NCBI GenBank assembly: GCA_937936325.1
Contig: CALGWV010000136.1
Span: 1-32,441, forward strand
Length of the DNA stretch: 32,441 nt
Origin: an uncultured Bdellovibrionales bacterium
Lineage (GTDB): Bacteria > Bdellovibrionota > Bdellovibrionia > Bdellovibrionales > UBA1609
Direction: 5' to 3'
The notes under the pieces are model-generated. The model made no database searches, had not been told where the DNA came from, and saw only the letters and a program-made list of their open reading frames with translations. The translations under genes were made by a program, and so were the position numbers. Shown piece by piece: positions 6,733-15,453 of the stretch (positions within the stretch are counted from its first letter, which is position 1; each line of letters starts with the position of its first letter).

Positions 6733-7554
6733 ATGAAAACTTTAAGCCTTCTTCTTATTTTGACACTAGCTTCATGCTCCACATGGAATGAAAAAAAATG
6801 CGTCCAAACTAACTGGAATAGCCTTGGACTTTCTGATGGACAGCAAGGCAAAGCTGATAAATCAAATTACTATGTAGATAAGTGCTCGGAATACAGTTCA
6901 GTAAACATTACAGCCTATAAGGCGGGCCATGCTTCTGGTAATAAAAACTTCTGTGAAAGTTCACAAGGCTATAATCAAGGAAAATCAGGAGCGCCTAAAG
7001 ACCAGACCTGCCTTCACAGTGGAGTTTATCAAAGAAACTACTCTAAGGGCCTAGATGTCTTTTGCTCCTACGATAAAGGCTATGAAGTCGTATTTGAAAA
7101 CCAGGCACCTATTAGCATCTGTGAAGCTAACCCTAAATATGCCCAAGGGCTCAGAGCTGCACAAAAAAGCTACTGCTCTGAGAACAATGCTTTTGAAGTG
7201 GGCAAAAAAGGTGAAGCCATGAATAACATCTGCTCTTCACAAGAAAAACACTCTTTAGACAGGGCCTATAAAAAGGGCTATGACATATATCTAGAAAATA
7301 GAATATCTTTACTTCAAGAAGATTACCAAGAAATTGAATACAAACTTTCAGAAGTGGAGCGACAAATCAGTGGTACGAATCGCACTCTTTCCAGACTTTC
7401 ACCCTACTCTTCAGATCCTAATGTTCAGAGCTTAAGACGTGAACTTTTATCTGATTTAGACGGATACAGACAAGATCGTATCAGATATGAAAACGATCTA
7501 AGCAGCCTGGCTTCAGAGGTTAAAAAACTCAGGAGAGAAGCTACTCTTTTATAA
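6733..7554 (+). CDS. DUF2799-like lipoprotein
   Basis: The product (273 aa) has a lipoprotein signal peptide with lipobox LASC (Cys15), so it should be anchored in an envelope membrane. Residues 23-190 contain repeated units of Gly- and Cys-rich type (LGLSDGQQGKADK, AYKAGHASGNKNFC, GYNQGKSGAP, YSKGLDVFCSYDKGYEV), each with a G-x-x-x-G element and a cysteine. This resembles DUF2799 lipoproteins. Residues 195-270 are predicted coiled coil (YQEIEYKLSEVERQ through VKKLRREA). The function is unknown. A good AAGGA precedes the ATG. It is followed by copy A of the covarying hairpin element. Confidence 0.75.
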   Translation: MKTLSLLLILTLASCSTWNEKKCVQTNWNSLGLSDGQQGKADKSNYYVDKCSEYSSVNITAYKAGHASGNKNFCESSQGYNQGKSGAPKDQTCLHSGVYQRNYSKGLDVFCSYDKGYEVVFENQAPISICEANPKYAQGLRAAQKSYCSENNAFEVGKKGEAMNNICSSQEKHSLDRAYKKGYDIYLENRISLLQEDYQEIEYKLSEVERQISGTNRTLSRLSPYSSDPNVQSLRRELLSDLDGYRQDRIRYENDLSSLASEVKKLRREATLL

Positions 7555-7584
7555 ATAAAACTTAAACGAGTGTTCCTATATTTT

Positions 7585-7749
7585 ATACTGGACGCACTTA
7601 GGTTTTCCCTATTTCTGAGGAAGTGATTTTTTAATCAAATTTGATGCGAGAGCCTGAAATACTTGCCAAAGCACATTTGAAGGTGATCAAGTTAAATTTG
7701 ATAAAAAAGCGCTCCTCAGAAATTGGGAAAACCTAAGTGTGTTCAGTAT
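7585..7749 (+). repeat. Covarying hairpin element, copy A
   Basis: Arms 7585-7621 and 7713-7749 pair over 37 positions: 34 Watson-Crick, two G-U and one T-T. The stem then continues inward with AATCAAATTT against AAATTTGAT. The central part (about 7645-7695) has a small GCGAG/CTTGC hairpin capped by AGCCTGAAATA. The central sequence is about 90% identical to copy B, while the arms match only 26 of 36 positions. It fills the convergent gap between the lipoprotein gene and the EF-G gene, so it could also end transcription from both sides. Confidence 0.85.
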
Positions 7750-7769
7750 ATCTACGAATCACTTCAGAC

Positions 7770-9872
7770 TTATATCAAACGCCCCATAGACTTTAGAAGT
7801 TCTGTTTGGTTTTTTTCAGGGAGTTTTTTATACTCTTTAAAGCTCATGGTAAACTGGGCACGCCCCTGGCTCAAAGAACGCATATCTGTAGCGTAACCAA
7901 ACAAAGTGACCAAAGGCACTTCCGCTTTAATGATCTGCCGATCGGATTCAGCCGACATGCTTATAATTTTTCCACGTCTCGAATTTAGATCTCCCACTAT
8001 GCTCCCTAAAGAGTCTTCCGGCGTACTCACATCTAGAGAAAATATAGGTTCCAGCAAGTTCACCATTTTAGCTTTTAAAGCTTTTCTCACTGCTTGAGAT
8101 GCCGCTATTCTCAAAACTCCAGCAGTCAAAACACCCAAATCATATTTGATATCAATAATATTTATTTTCACAAAAACCAGTGGATATCCAGCAAGTGGAC
8201 CTGATAAACAGGCATCCATGGCCCCATCTCTTAAAGCAGACCAGACTTCTGCTCCAATTTTATCTTCAGTTTCAAAACTTTGTACATAACCCACATGGCT
8301 TTCATCACAGGGTGACAATTCAACTGAAACCTCTGCCCACTCTAGAGTTCCACTCACGTCACGTTCAAACCTAGAAGACCCCTTAGCTTTAGATGAAATA
8401 CTCTCACGGTAACTCACCTGTGGGGCTCCCACGGAGACGTTGGCTTTGTGTTCTCTTAATAATCTGTCCACTAGAATTTCAAGGTGTAGCTCTCCCATAC
8501 CTGATAGCAAAGTCTGACCCGTATCAGGATCTTCAGTCACAGAACATGAGGGATCCTCTAGCTTTAGCGCATCCAATCCTGTTAAAAGATTTTTTTTATC
8601 ACTAGATGATTTGGGCTCAATAGCCACAGAAATCACAGGGTTCGGAAATGTAATACGCTCCAAAGCCACTGGCCTTTTCGAGGAACACAAAGTGTCCCCG
8701 GTTGCTGTACTTCTTAATCCAATGACAGCACCAATATCCCCGGCTTTGAGCTCGTCAATTTCATTTCGACTTTTTGAATGGAGTTTAAAAAGCTTTTGGG
8801 CTCTTTCTTTTTTACCAGTTCTGGGGTTAAGAATACTATCACCCAATTTTAATATTCCAGAGTAAACCCTTACGAATGTCATCGTTCCAGCAAAAGCATC
8901 GCTTGCGACTTTAAACGACAGTGCCGCCAGTGGGCTCTCAAAACCTAAAGCGCACTCTACAGCGCGGTCTTCTTTATTGGGATCAAAGCCTTTGACAGCA
9001 CCTCTATCCAGAGGTGAGGGCAAATAATCCACGACACCATCTAACAAAGTTTGCACACCTTTATTTTTAAAAGCAGAACCACAAAACACAGGACACAAAG
9101 CTTTATTTATAACGGCTTCTCGCAGAGTTCGTTTGATTTCAGCAATGTCTAACTCTTTTCCTTCGAAATACTTTTCCATCAAAGCATCATCATACTCACA
9201 AATTTTTTCAATTAATTCTGTACGATATTTTTTTGCTTTTTCTTTATGGGACTCAGGTATGTCTAAAACCTGAAATTCAGCACCTTGATCTTCATCTTTC
9301 CAAAAAAAATACTTTTCAGAAACCAAATCAATCATGCCGTTAAATTGGGCTTCAGCACCCACCGGAATCTGTACCGCTATAGCGTCGGCATCGAGCTTTT
9401 TGACTAAGCTTTCCACACTTTTATGAAAATCAGCTCCCATTCGGTCCATTTTATTGATGAAGGCGATTCGGGGGACATTGTATTTATTAGCTTGCCTCCA
9501 TACTGTCTCGGATTGAGGTTCAACACCATTAACCCCATCAAATACAGCAACGGCCCCGTCTAAAACTCTTAACGAACGCTCAACTTCTACGGTAAAATCC
9601 ACATGCCCCGGGGTATCGATGATATTGATTCTATGGTCCTTCCACTCACACATCGTGGCTGCAGAGGTAATCGTAATTCCACGCTCTTGCTCTTGCTCCA
9701 TCCAGTCCATGACGGCATTGCCCTCATGCACCTCACCCATTTTGTGACTTTTACCTGTATAAAATAAAATCCGCTCAGTAGTAGTGGTTTTACCGGCATC
9801 AATATGGGCAATAATGCCAATATTACGAGTCCACTTTAGATCTTCAATTTTTTTAGGAGTCTTCGAGCTCAA
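7770..9872 (-). CDS. fusA: Elongation factor G paralogue, EF-G2 (recycling) type
   Basis: This is a translational GTPase of 700 aa with the full EF-G domain set. Visible are G1 AHIDAGKT (22-29), switch [10 protein letters not shown]3 DTPGHVDF (catalytic His90), G4 NKMD (140-143) and GSAFKN, then domains II-V with GMGELHLEI. The domain IV loop expected as DGSYHDVDSSE is replaced by [12 protein letters not shown]. Downstream text ([24 protein letters not shown]) resembles mitochondrial EF-G2 and bacterial spd-type EF-G2, which act with ribosome recycling factor in subunit splitting. It is not in a str operon (no rpsL, rpsG or tuf), which fits a paralogue. The start is TTG with GAGGTG at good spacing. 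A plain housekeeping EF-G is the alternative. Confidence 0.88.
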   Translation of the reverse strand: MSSKTPKKIEDLKWTRNIGIIAHIDAGKTTTTERILFYTGKSHKMGEVHEGNAVMDWMEQEQERGITITSAATMCEWKDHRINIIDTPGHVDFTVEVERSLRVLDGAVAVFDGVNGVEPQSETVWRQANKYNVPRIAFINKMDRMGADFHKSVESLVKKLDADAIAVQIPVGAEAQFNGMIDLVSEKYFFWKDEDQGAEFQVLDIPESHKEKAKKYRTELIEKICEYDDALMEKYFEGKELDIAEIKRTLREAVINKALCPVFCGSAFKNKGVQTLLDGVVDYLPSPLDRGAVKGFDPNKEDRAVECALGFESPLAALSFKVASDAFAGTMTFVRVYSGILKLGDSILNPRTGKKERAQKLFKLHSKSRNEIDELKAGDIGAVIGLRSTATGDTLCSSKRPVALERITFPNPVISVAIEPKSSSDKKNLLTGLDALKLEDPSCSVTEDPDTGQTLLSGMGELHLEILVDRLLREHKANVSVGAPQVSYRESISSKAKGSSRFERDVSGTLEWAEVSVELSPCDESHVGYVQSFETEDKIGAEVWSALRDGAMDACLSGPLAGYPLVFVKINIIDIKYDLGVLTAGVLRIAASQAVRKALKAKMVNLLEPIFSLDVSTPEDSLGSIVGDLNSRRGKIISMSAESDRQIIKAEVPLVTLFGYATDMRSLSQGRAQFTMSFKEYKKLPEKNQTELLKSMGRLI

Positions 9873-10061
9873 GGTTCACCTCAACCATTAGTTTTAGTGA
9901 TTTTTCCATTTATAGATGCCTTTGCCAAGGCAAGAGGGGGTTGATGCGGTAATAAACTTGTATTTCAGTTATTTTGAAAATAGTCTATGGTTGCGCCACT
10001 TTAGTGATGTTTATGCTCTAGACCATGTACAAATGTAATTAGCTTGATAGCTTCTCTTTAC
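9873..10061. other. Leader region of the EF-G gene
   Basis: It contains the GAGGTG ribosome site of the EF-G gene and a small GCCTT/AAGGC hairpin at 9918-9931. On the minus strand TTTCAA and TTTATT stand 17 bp apart, a weak promoter candidate. No gene is seen. Confidence 0.3.
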
Positions 10062-10240
10062 CCAGATCCGTGGATAAGCGGCGGTAAAAACCCATGAAAG
10101 AAACGCCCCCCCTCAGCGTCGTGCTCAAAATGTTTTCTTTTCACCGTACACGTGAGTACGATTCAAGAAAAAATTTCTGCGCTAGACACTGCTGAAACAC
10201 GTTTGATGGGTTTTCCCTCGCCGCTTATCCGCGAACCTGG
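10062..10240. repeat. Long palindromic element, family 2, full copy
   Basis: The arms 10062-10095 and 10205-10240 are complementary, with the shared core GGATAAGCGGCG and AAAACCCAT, interrupted by a few wobbles or mismatches and a one-base length difference. The centre contains a second hairpin (TTTTCTT/AAGAAAA with GTAC/GTAC) around 10131-10172. The right 60 bp recur at 27300-27359 with 55 of 60 identities. The element lies between the EF-G gene and a small secreted-protein gene and ends 23 nt before the latter's ATG, so it is probably transcribed in that leader. Confidence 0.75.
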
Positions 10241-10263
10241 ATCTTTAATAGAAAGGAGAAGTT

Positions 10264-10635
10264 ATGAAGTCCATTTTTTTTTACTGTATTATATCTGTTG
10301 GCCCCCTTTTATCTGCCGATTTAATGGTAGTATATGATAATAACACAACCGACTGCTCCAAATCTTTTAACGAGTTATCTTTAGATTTTGATCCGCAAAA
10401 TGGAGGGAGCCTAACTTTTAACTTTCCTGTAGAGAGACAAAATTTAGCATTTTGTAAAATCGAAAGCGATCTAGCAAGTCAAACTGGACTCAACCTTTTA
10501 ATTCTAGCACACCTATTTCAAGAAAAAAAAATAAATATAAAATGTAGCGTAGAAGGCGACTCAATAGTTGCCACGAGAGTGCAAGTAGAGTTTTTCTCCG
10601 AAGAAACTACGACATTGTTTTCATGTAAAGATTGA
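10264..10635 (+). CDS. Small secreted hypothetical protein
   Basis: The product has 123 aa with an N-terminal signal peptide (about residues 1-18, ending LLSA) and a small exported domain with four cysteines (residues about 31, 64, 99 and 121), perhaps forming two disulfides. AAGGAGAAG stands directly before the ATG. I recognise no family. Convergent with the rhomboid gene, the two stops are only a few bases apart. Its 5' leader follows the family 2 palindromic element. Confidence 0.65.
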   Translation: MKSIFFYCIISVGPLLSADLMVVYDNNTTDCSKSFNELSLDFDPQNGGSLTFNFPVERQNLAFCKIESDLASQTGLNLLILAHLFQEKKINIKCSVEGDSIVATRVQVEFFSEETTTLFSCKD

Positions 10636-10641
10636 AGTCAG

Positions 10642-11568
10642 TTATATAGTTTCTTTGTATAAACTTTTGGATAACAGAAGGTAAAATATCCATAGAAAAA
10701 AACCACCTATGAAACCGCCTAGATGGGCGGCGTAGGCGACTCCGCCCCAGCCTGTGGGTGTGGACAGGAGTCCGGAGAGATCTGAGATCACCCACAAGAA
10801 GACAAAGTATAGCACCGGTAGAGATACAAAGCCTTGATAGTCTTGGCTTGGAAGTAGCCAGTAGAAGTGTCTGATTTTCTCTCGTCCCAAGACTAAGGCT
10901 ACCAATAAAGACTGGGTGCAGACCACCCCACTTAACCCCACTAATGGAATATGAGATAAGCCGGAGATAAATTGGTAGAAAAATGCAGCCGTAAGAGCTC
11001 CAACAAGGAGGCTCGCAAAGCACATGAGCGAACCTAATTTTTGTTCAATAAGGCTTGAAAACAAAAAGAAGAAAAACAAGTTAAATATCAGGTGAATCCA
11101 GGTGCTATGAATTAAAGCATAGCTCAAGTATTGGACTCCTCCTGAAGAAGACTTTAATCCCCAACGATGAGCTACTGAGTTTTTTTCATATTCGAGATAC
11201 TTCTGAAAGCCCTTGTTCCATATTCCAAATTGAATAGGATCTCCTTTTTTTGCATAACGCAAAACAGAACTCATAAAATCTTCATCTTTGAAAGATAAAT
11301 TATAAAGTGTGCCATCTTTAACCTGGTGAAGATGCTCTTGAAGTTTTTTTTGGAACTGAGTCTTCGATTCTTCTTCAAGATAAATTTTGTAGCTTCTTAT
11401 CTGCCATTTATAAAATACACTTTCTTTTTTGAAGTTCAGCTCTGAGTTCATTTTTTGACTTTTATGAAAATGAAACATAAAAACACTTAAACAAAAGCAC
11501 ATCACACTTAAAGTCACATGCTTAAACTCATTCTTATGAAAGACTGATGGGAAAGGTAAAAAAATCAT
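10642..11568 (-). CDS. Rhomboid family intramembrane serine protease
   Basis: This is a polytopic membrane protease of 308 aa. Residues 1-32 contain a first membrane helix. A soluble region of about 100 residues follows, then the rhomboid core. The HxxxN motif is HLIFN (His159, Asn163), the nucleophile is Ser213 in GLSG, and the catalytic His282 lies in AHLGGF, so the catalytic dyad is intact. Substrates are unknown. The start ATG overlaps the stop of the upstream RDD gene by 4 nt (ATGA), indicating coupled translation and probably joint function at the inner membrane. Confidence 0.9.
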   Translation of the reverse strand: MIFLPFPSVFHKNEFKHVTLSVMCFCLSVFMFHFHKSQKMNSELNFKKESVFYKWQIRSYKIYLEEESKTQFQKKLQEHLHQVKDGTLYNLSFKDEDFMSSVLRYAKKGDPIQFGIWNKGFQKYLEYEKNSVAHRWGLKSSSGGVQYLSYALIHSTWIHLIFNLFFFFLFSSLIEQKLGSLMCFASLLVGALTAAFFYQFISGLSHIPLVGLSGVVCTQSLLVALVLGREKIRHFYWLLPSQDYQGFVSLPVLYFVFLWVISDLSGLLSTPTGWGGVAYAAHLGGFIGGFFLWIFYLLLSKSLYKETI

Positions 11569-13244
11569 TGGTTCAAAAAACCTAGACTGACAAAGTTCTC
11601 ACCTTGATAGTGTTGCTTAAGATATTCAAGCACACTTGGACTTCCTTGCTCCCATTTTTGTGTTGAATACTTAGAGCTTAAAAGCTCACCTATGAAGCGC
11701 CAAGACCTATCCCTATCTGTGACCCTTATCCACTCACTTTTAAGTGCTTGTATTTCTTCTTCTGAATCAGAATACTCTATGACTTTTTTTAAAGCGAGGT
11801 CTCGCATGCGCCTTGGCAATCCTGAGTTCTGAGCCATAACTTTATTCTTTTGATGAGATTTGGAGGCTAAACTACGCTTGTTTTGAAACAATGATTTTGG
11901 AAATTCAGAATTCTCCGAGAGCCCCTTCACACAGGCTTCTGTATTTGATTTCATAAATTTTGAATCCAGATCGAGCACATTCAAATCCTCTAACTCTTTT
12001 AACAATGGTGAACAAGCGTCTCGCAGCTCTTGACTACAATAGCTTAAGGCTTTCTCAGAACACCTCCACAGCTTAAGCTCTGTGACTTTAATGGGATCTT
12101 TAAGACTATACTCAATGACATCAATAATTTCATTTTCAGTTTTATTTTGAGCAATATGATTTTTATATTTTTCAATGAAGTAAAAGTTCTTGAGTTGAGA
12201 TGATTTTGGAATTTGGTTCAGTATTTCCTCAGATTTTTTATAAAATCCAAGATCAAAGTTTCTTCGTACTTCGAACAACTCATCTAGTATTGAGGACTCA
12301 TCTTTTTCAAAAGTAGAAAATGGCCAATTCACATAGGACTCAGCCCAATTACACTCGACAGATGAAGGCTCTGAACTACATATATGATTCAAAATTTTCT
12401 GAGAAATTTCTGGTTGCTTCGACACCAGCATCAACCCAAGAGCCAGCTGTGCACGGGTGTCTTTTTGATTGGCTCTTTGAGCGAAGTCAATTTCTTTAAC
12501 CAAGCAGTCTACAGATTCAAAGCCACTGAACCACAAAGCCAAAGTAGTGTTCACACGATTATGAATTTTTCCTGTTTGTTTTTGAATTTCAGATTTCAGT
12601 TTCGAGACCGCGGGACATGCCTGAGACTGAAGGTTCGATTTAGAATCAAAATCAAAAGATCTTTTTTGAAGGTAAAAAGTACCTACACTTAAAAATAAAA
12701 AAATATTTAAAAGAAAACCTAAGCCTGCTCCCTGAAAAACATCTTTTAAAATGAGTCTATGAGATGAGCTAATAGGTTTTTTTTCTGCAGCTGAATAAAC
12801 CTGAGTGTCTATGATTTTATCAAATTGAGTTTGTTTTTTTGAATTCCATATGAGAGACAAAAAAGGAAAGAGAACTGTAAGAGATAGAGACCTATAAACT
12901 GCTCTAAAAAATGACTTTAAAAAACCTAGTGGTTTCTTATTTTGGTCTAAAACAAAGAGCTTATAAACTCTCTGGCCTATTGTGCCTGACATGAAATAGT
13001 AGCTCAAAGAATCAATTATGACGTTAAGTAAAAAACAAGCCCAAAAAACGGACCATAAATTAATAAAGACCCCTATGTCTAAGTTTAGTATGGCTGCAAG
13101 TTGAAAGTCTCTATAGAAAAATGCAGCAAAAAGTTTAAAAATTGGAATCTTATAGATTAAATCTATAGAAAAGGCCCCTAGACGCTTTAGGCTTGAGTAC
13201 TCGGAATGAAGCTCACCAATTGGCGAAGATGTAAATATAGTCAC
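11565..13244 (-). CDS. RDD-family membrane protein with long helical C-terminal region
   Basis: The 559-aa product begins with an RDD domain: Arg21 and Asp28 in LKRLGAFSIDLI, a second Asp in VIIDSLSYY (77), and the loop GTIGQRVYKLFVLD. Membrane helices lie at about 25-45, 58-78 and 115-135. A fourth helix at about 172-192 is followed by about 365 residues of soluble helical sequence with Cys-containing repeat-like pairs (for example QLALGLMLVSKQPEISQKIL), suggesting TPR/SEL1-like folding outside the membrane. The start is GTG with a weak ribosome site. It is the first gene of a two-gene operon with the rhomboid protease. RDD proteins are of mostly unknown function. Confidence 0.78.
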   Translation of the reverse strand: MTIFTSSPIGELHSEYSSLKRLGAFSIDLIYKIPIFKLFAAFFYRDFQLAAILNLDIGVFINLWSVFWACFLLNVIIDSLSYYFMSGTIGQRVYKLFVLDQNKKPLGFLKSFFRAVYRSLSLTVLFPFLSLIWNSKKQTQFDKIIDTQVYSAAEKKPISSSHRLILKDVFQGAGLGFLLNIFLFLSVGTFYLQKRSFDFDSKSNLQSQACPAVSKLKSEIQKQTGKIHNRVNTTLALWFSGFESVDCLVKEIDFAQRANQKDTRAQLALGLMLVSKQPEISQKILNHICSSEPSSVECNWAESYVNWPFSTFEKDESSILDELFEVRRNFDLGFYKKSEEILNQIPKSSQLKNFYFIEKYKNHIAQNKTENEIIDVIEYSLKDPIKVTELKLWRCSEKALSYCSQELRDACSPLLKELEDLNVLDLDSKFMKSNTEACVKGLSENSEFPKSLFQNKRSLASKSHQKNKVMAQNSGLPRRMRDLALKKVIEYSDSEEEIQALKSEWIRVTDRDRSWRFIGELLSSKYSTQKWEQGSPSVLEYLKQHYQGENFVSLGFLNQ

Positions 13245-13340
13245 AACTTATTTATCGGAACCTCAAACCCAATCCCAGAGTCAGTCTACACACATAAACC
13301 GAGATCAAGACTTTAGTCTTTACACTAGAAAGCTTATGAC

Positions 13341-13622
13341 ATGATACGCCGACAAGATGTTATGGGAAAACTCATTCAACTCCCCGGAGTTAAAAAAAAC
13401 ACAAAGCCAGAACTCAAATCCACTCTTCATCTTTGGATTGTAGGCTGCCTCTGTCTTATCACGTTGAGCAGTGGTCTTTACATTCAAAACAGCAAACAAA
13501 GCTTTCGAAACCCTGCAAGCTTCAGCAATCAAGAATGGGTTTCTGCCGAGCAACTAAAAATTATCAACGCTCAGTACTTACTAAGCTTAGAGCAAAATAA
13601 TGTTCAGTTTTCAAGAAATTGA
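13341..13622 (+). CDS. Small single-pass membrane protein, hypothetical
   Basis: The 93-aa product has a basic N-terminus, one hydrophobic helix at about residues 30-48 (LWIVGCLCLITLSSGLYI) and a polar C-terminal region rich in Asn and Gln. The topology is probably N-in, C-out. An in-frame ATG at 13362 is an alternative start. It is divergent from the RDD gene across a gap of about 96 nt, and its stop abuts the convergent S41 gene. No family is recognised. Confidence 0.55.
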   Translation: MIRRQDVMGKLIQLPGVKKNTKPELKSTLHLWIVGCLCLITLSSGLYIQNSKQSFRNPASFSNQEWVSAEQLKIINAQYLLSLEQNNVQFSRN

Positions 13623-13623
13623 A

Positions 13624-14808
13624 TTATTTTAAATATTTGTAATAGTAGCTGAGATAGTTGTCAGCAGCTGACTTTAAATGAGCCACTTGAGTTTTAATTG
13701 TGTAATCAGGATAGACCCCAATACCTTCCAGGTAACGTCCAGAAGCTGTTAGAATTTGGGCTCTAGGAATAATAAGATAGTACTCTGGATGATTATTGAT
13801 GAAAGGATACCAAACAGCTACTTGTGTTTGCCCGGCAGTGACACTCCCTACGACCTGAGCTCTTTTTAAGTCTTGTAAGCTTCCTGCAAAAAACTCCGAA
13901 GCCGACGCACTCCATTTATCCACGAAAACTATGAGTTCATTATTTAAACAAAACTCTGTTTTTTGAGTCACTATATCCAAATTAGAATCTTGATCCACCT
14001 GGGAAATCATGTCTATATGGTCGAGCTTAGGTACAAAAGTTTCTGTTTTCTCTATGTTGGGCTTTTTAAACTCCCCCAATTTTGTTTCTTCACAAAAAAA
14101 ATACGACATCATATTGATGGCCGCACTCATATTCCCCCCAGAGTTTCCTCTTAAGTCTATAATTAAGGGTTTATCTTTATTAATTGAGCCCATGAGTTTC
14201 TTGAGGGTTTTCTCCGAAAATCCTTCTTTTCTAAATGCCGGGATTTGAATCAAAGTCCAATCATCAGCCGTTAACTTCCTCGGCCAAAGACTCCAACTGA
14301 CCTCTTTAGGATTGAGATCTAGAGTTAACTCTTTGTTTTTGCGCTTTATTGCTAATCTGCCCGACAAAAAGTAAATGTGTTCAACAGAAGTCAAATCTTG
14401 GACAGAGACCCCATTCCAAGAGATCAATTCATCTCCTTTTTGAAGAATATGATCCTCAGTCTGGGTTTTATGAACAAAGTATCTTTTACTAAATTGAGTC
14501 ATACGAAAGCCATTTTCTTTAGCCTTCCCTTCCCATAATAACTGAGATCCTTTTTTACCAATAAGGAATAAATGAGACTCGTTAAAACTCTCTAGCCACT
14601 TACTTCTATTTTCCCACCACTGACTAAATAGCAAATCTGTATCAGGTATATTTTGACAGTCCTCTACCTGCTTAGAGCTCAGACCATAAAGAAACTTTTC
14701 ATCAATTAATTGACAAAATTTTTGTGAAGATGTTTTTCTGTGTTGATATAAAGAATAGAAGATCGTTAAAAAACAGATTATGCTTGATAATAAAAAATGT
14801 TTTTTCAC
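13624..14808 (-). CDS. S41 (tail-specific) protease-like protein with catalytic Lys replaced
   Basis: The 394-aa product has an N-terminal membrane anchor or signal (about residues 4-20). A PDZ-like segment follows (LQKGDELISWNGVSV, about 122-136), then the S41 core: LIIDLRGNSGGNMSAA (215-230) and VDKWSASASEFFAG (296-309). The nucleophile would be Ser302. Aligned without gaps to the CtpA/Tsp motif, the catalytic lysine 25 residues later (TFGKGT in E. coli Tsp) is Gln327 here (TAGQTQ). It may therefore be an inactive relative, or use another mechanism as some non-CtpA S41 enzymes do. It would act in the periplasm. A Fis-type regulator gene lies just upstream on the same strand. Confidence 0.82.
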   Translation of the reverse strand: MKKHFLLSSIICFLTIFYSLYQHRKTSSQKFCQLIDEKFLYGLSSKQVEDCQNIPDTDLLFSQWWENRSKWLESFNESHLFLIGKKGSQLLWEGKAKENGFRMTQFSKRYFVHKTQTEDHILQKGDELISWNGVSVQDLTSVEHIYFLSGRLAIKRKNKELTLDLNPKEVSWSLWPRKLTADDWTLIQIPAFRKEGFSEKTLKKLMGSINKDKPLIIDLRGNSGGNMSAAINMMSYFFCEETKLGEFKKPNIEKTETFVPKLDHIDMISQVDQDSNLDIVTQKTEFCLNNELIVFVDKWSASASEFFAGSLQDLKRAQVVGSVTAGQTQVAVWYPFINNHPEYYLIIPRAQILTASGRYLEGIGVYPDYTIKTQVAHLKSAADNYLSYYYKYLK

Positions 14809-14824
14809 AATCTATTCGTACAAC

Positions 14825-15259
14825 TTAGGCTGCACGTCGCCTTCGTGCTAAATTTGGATCTATATTATACTGTTTTACTTTTCTATATAGTGTGGCTCTT
14901 CCAATCCCTAAAGCCTTGGCAGCTTCGGTTAAGTTTCCACGATACTCATGTATCGCGTTTTCGATGGCTACACTTTCAAGTTCCTCAAGAGACTGAACTT
15001 TCTTATGGGAGCGCTGTGGGTTGGATTGAGACTTGAATGCAAGAACATTATTATCTTTAGGTTTCGCATTAGGATTGAATTGTCCAAAACCAGTAGGAAG
15101 AATCCCGCCACTGACTTGAAGTTTGTCTTTACGACTTCTTTCTTCCCATTGAGATACGGAGTAGATTTCTAGTGTGAGGCCTTGACTATAGGCAAACTGC
15201 CTTGCTTTTTGAGTCACCTCAGAATCATCAGAAATTACAATTACTACAGATCTAGCCAT
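14825..15259 (-). CDS. Orphan Fis-type helix-turn-helix protein
   Basis: The 144-aa product ends in an NtrC/Fis-type DNA-binding domain (about residues 93-134: LESVAIENAIHEYRGNLTEA, then AKALGIGRATLYRKVKQYNI), the form found at the C-terminus of sigma54 activators. There is no AAA+ domain. The N-terminal 50 residues (VVIVISDDSEVTQKARQFAY) look like a small alpha/beta fold, possibly a receiver remnant but without an obvious phosphorylation site in context. GAGGGG stands about nine bases before the ATG. It lies 16 nt before the S41 gene, probably cotranscribed. It is preceded by copy B of the covarying hairpin element. Confidence 0.82.
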   Translation of the reverse strand: MARSVVIVISDDSEVTQKARQFAYSQGLTLEIYSVSQWEERSRKDKLQVSGGILPTGFGQFNPNAKPKDNNVLAFKSQSNPQRSHKKVQSLEELESVAIENAIHEYRGNLTEAAKALGIGRATLYRKVKQYNIDPNLARRRRAA

Positions 15260-15290
15260 GATTATAAACCCCTCAAGAAATTTGCTGTTG

Positions 15291-15453
15291 TACTGAGCTC
15301 ACTTAAGATTTTACGATGTCTGACGAAGTGATTTTTTAATCAAATTTGATGCAAGAGCCTGAAATACTAGCCTTAGCTCATTTGAAGGCGAACAAGTTAA
15401 ATTTGATAAAAAAACGCTCGTCAGACATCGTAAGGTCTTAAGTGCGTTTAGTA
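15291..15453 (+). repeat. Covarying hairpin element, copy B
   Basis: Arms 15291-15326 and 15418-15453 pair over 36 positions: 31 Watson-Crick, four G-U and one mismatch. Against copy A, at least six arm positions differ with both partners changed to keep pairing, for example a G-C turned to C-G next to the inner end (TGAGGA/TCCTCA versus TGACGA/TCGTCA). The central 90 bases are nearly unchanged. It lies about 30 nt upstream of the Fis-type gene's ATG, within its upstream control region. It is oriented opposite to that gene. Confidence 0.85.

Noticed and set aside
7770-9872. Housekeeping EF-G of a str operon
   Set aside because: No rpsL, rpsG or tuf is nearby, and the domain IV loop differs from translocating EF-G.
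10607-11023. Long frame in another register within the rhomboid gene
   Set aside because: It is out of frame with a clear rhomboid gene carrying catalytic residues; composition is typical of a shadow frame.
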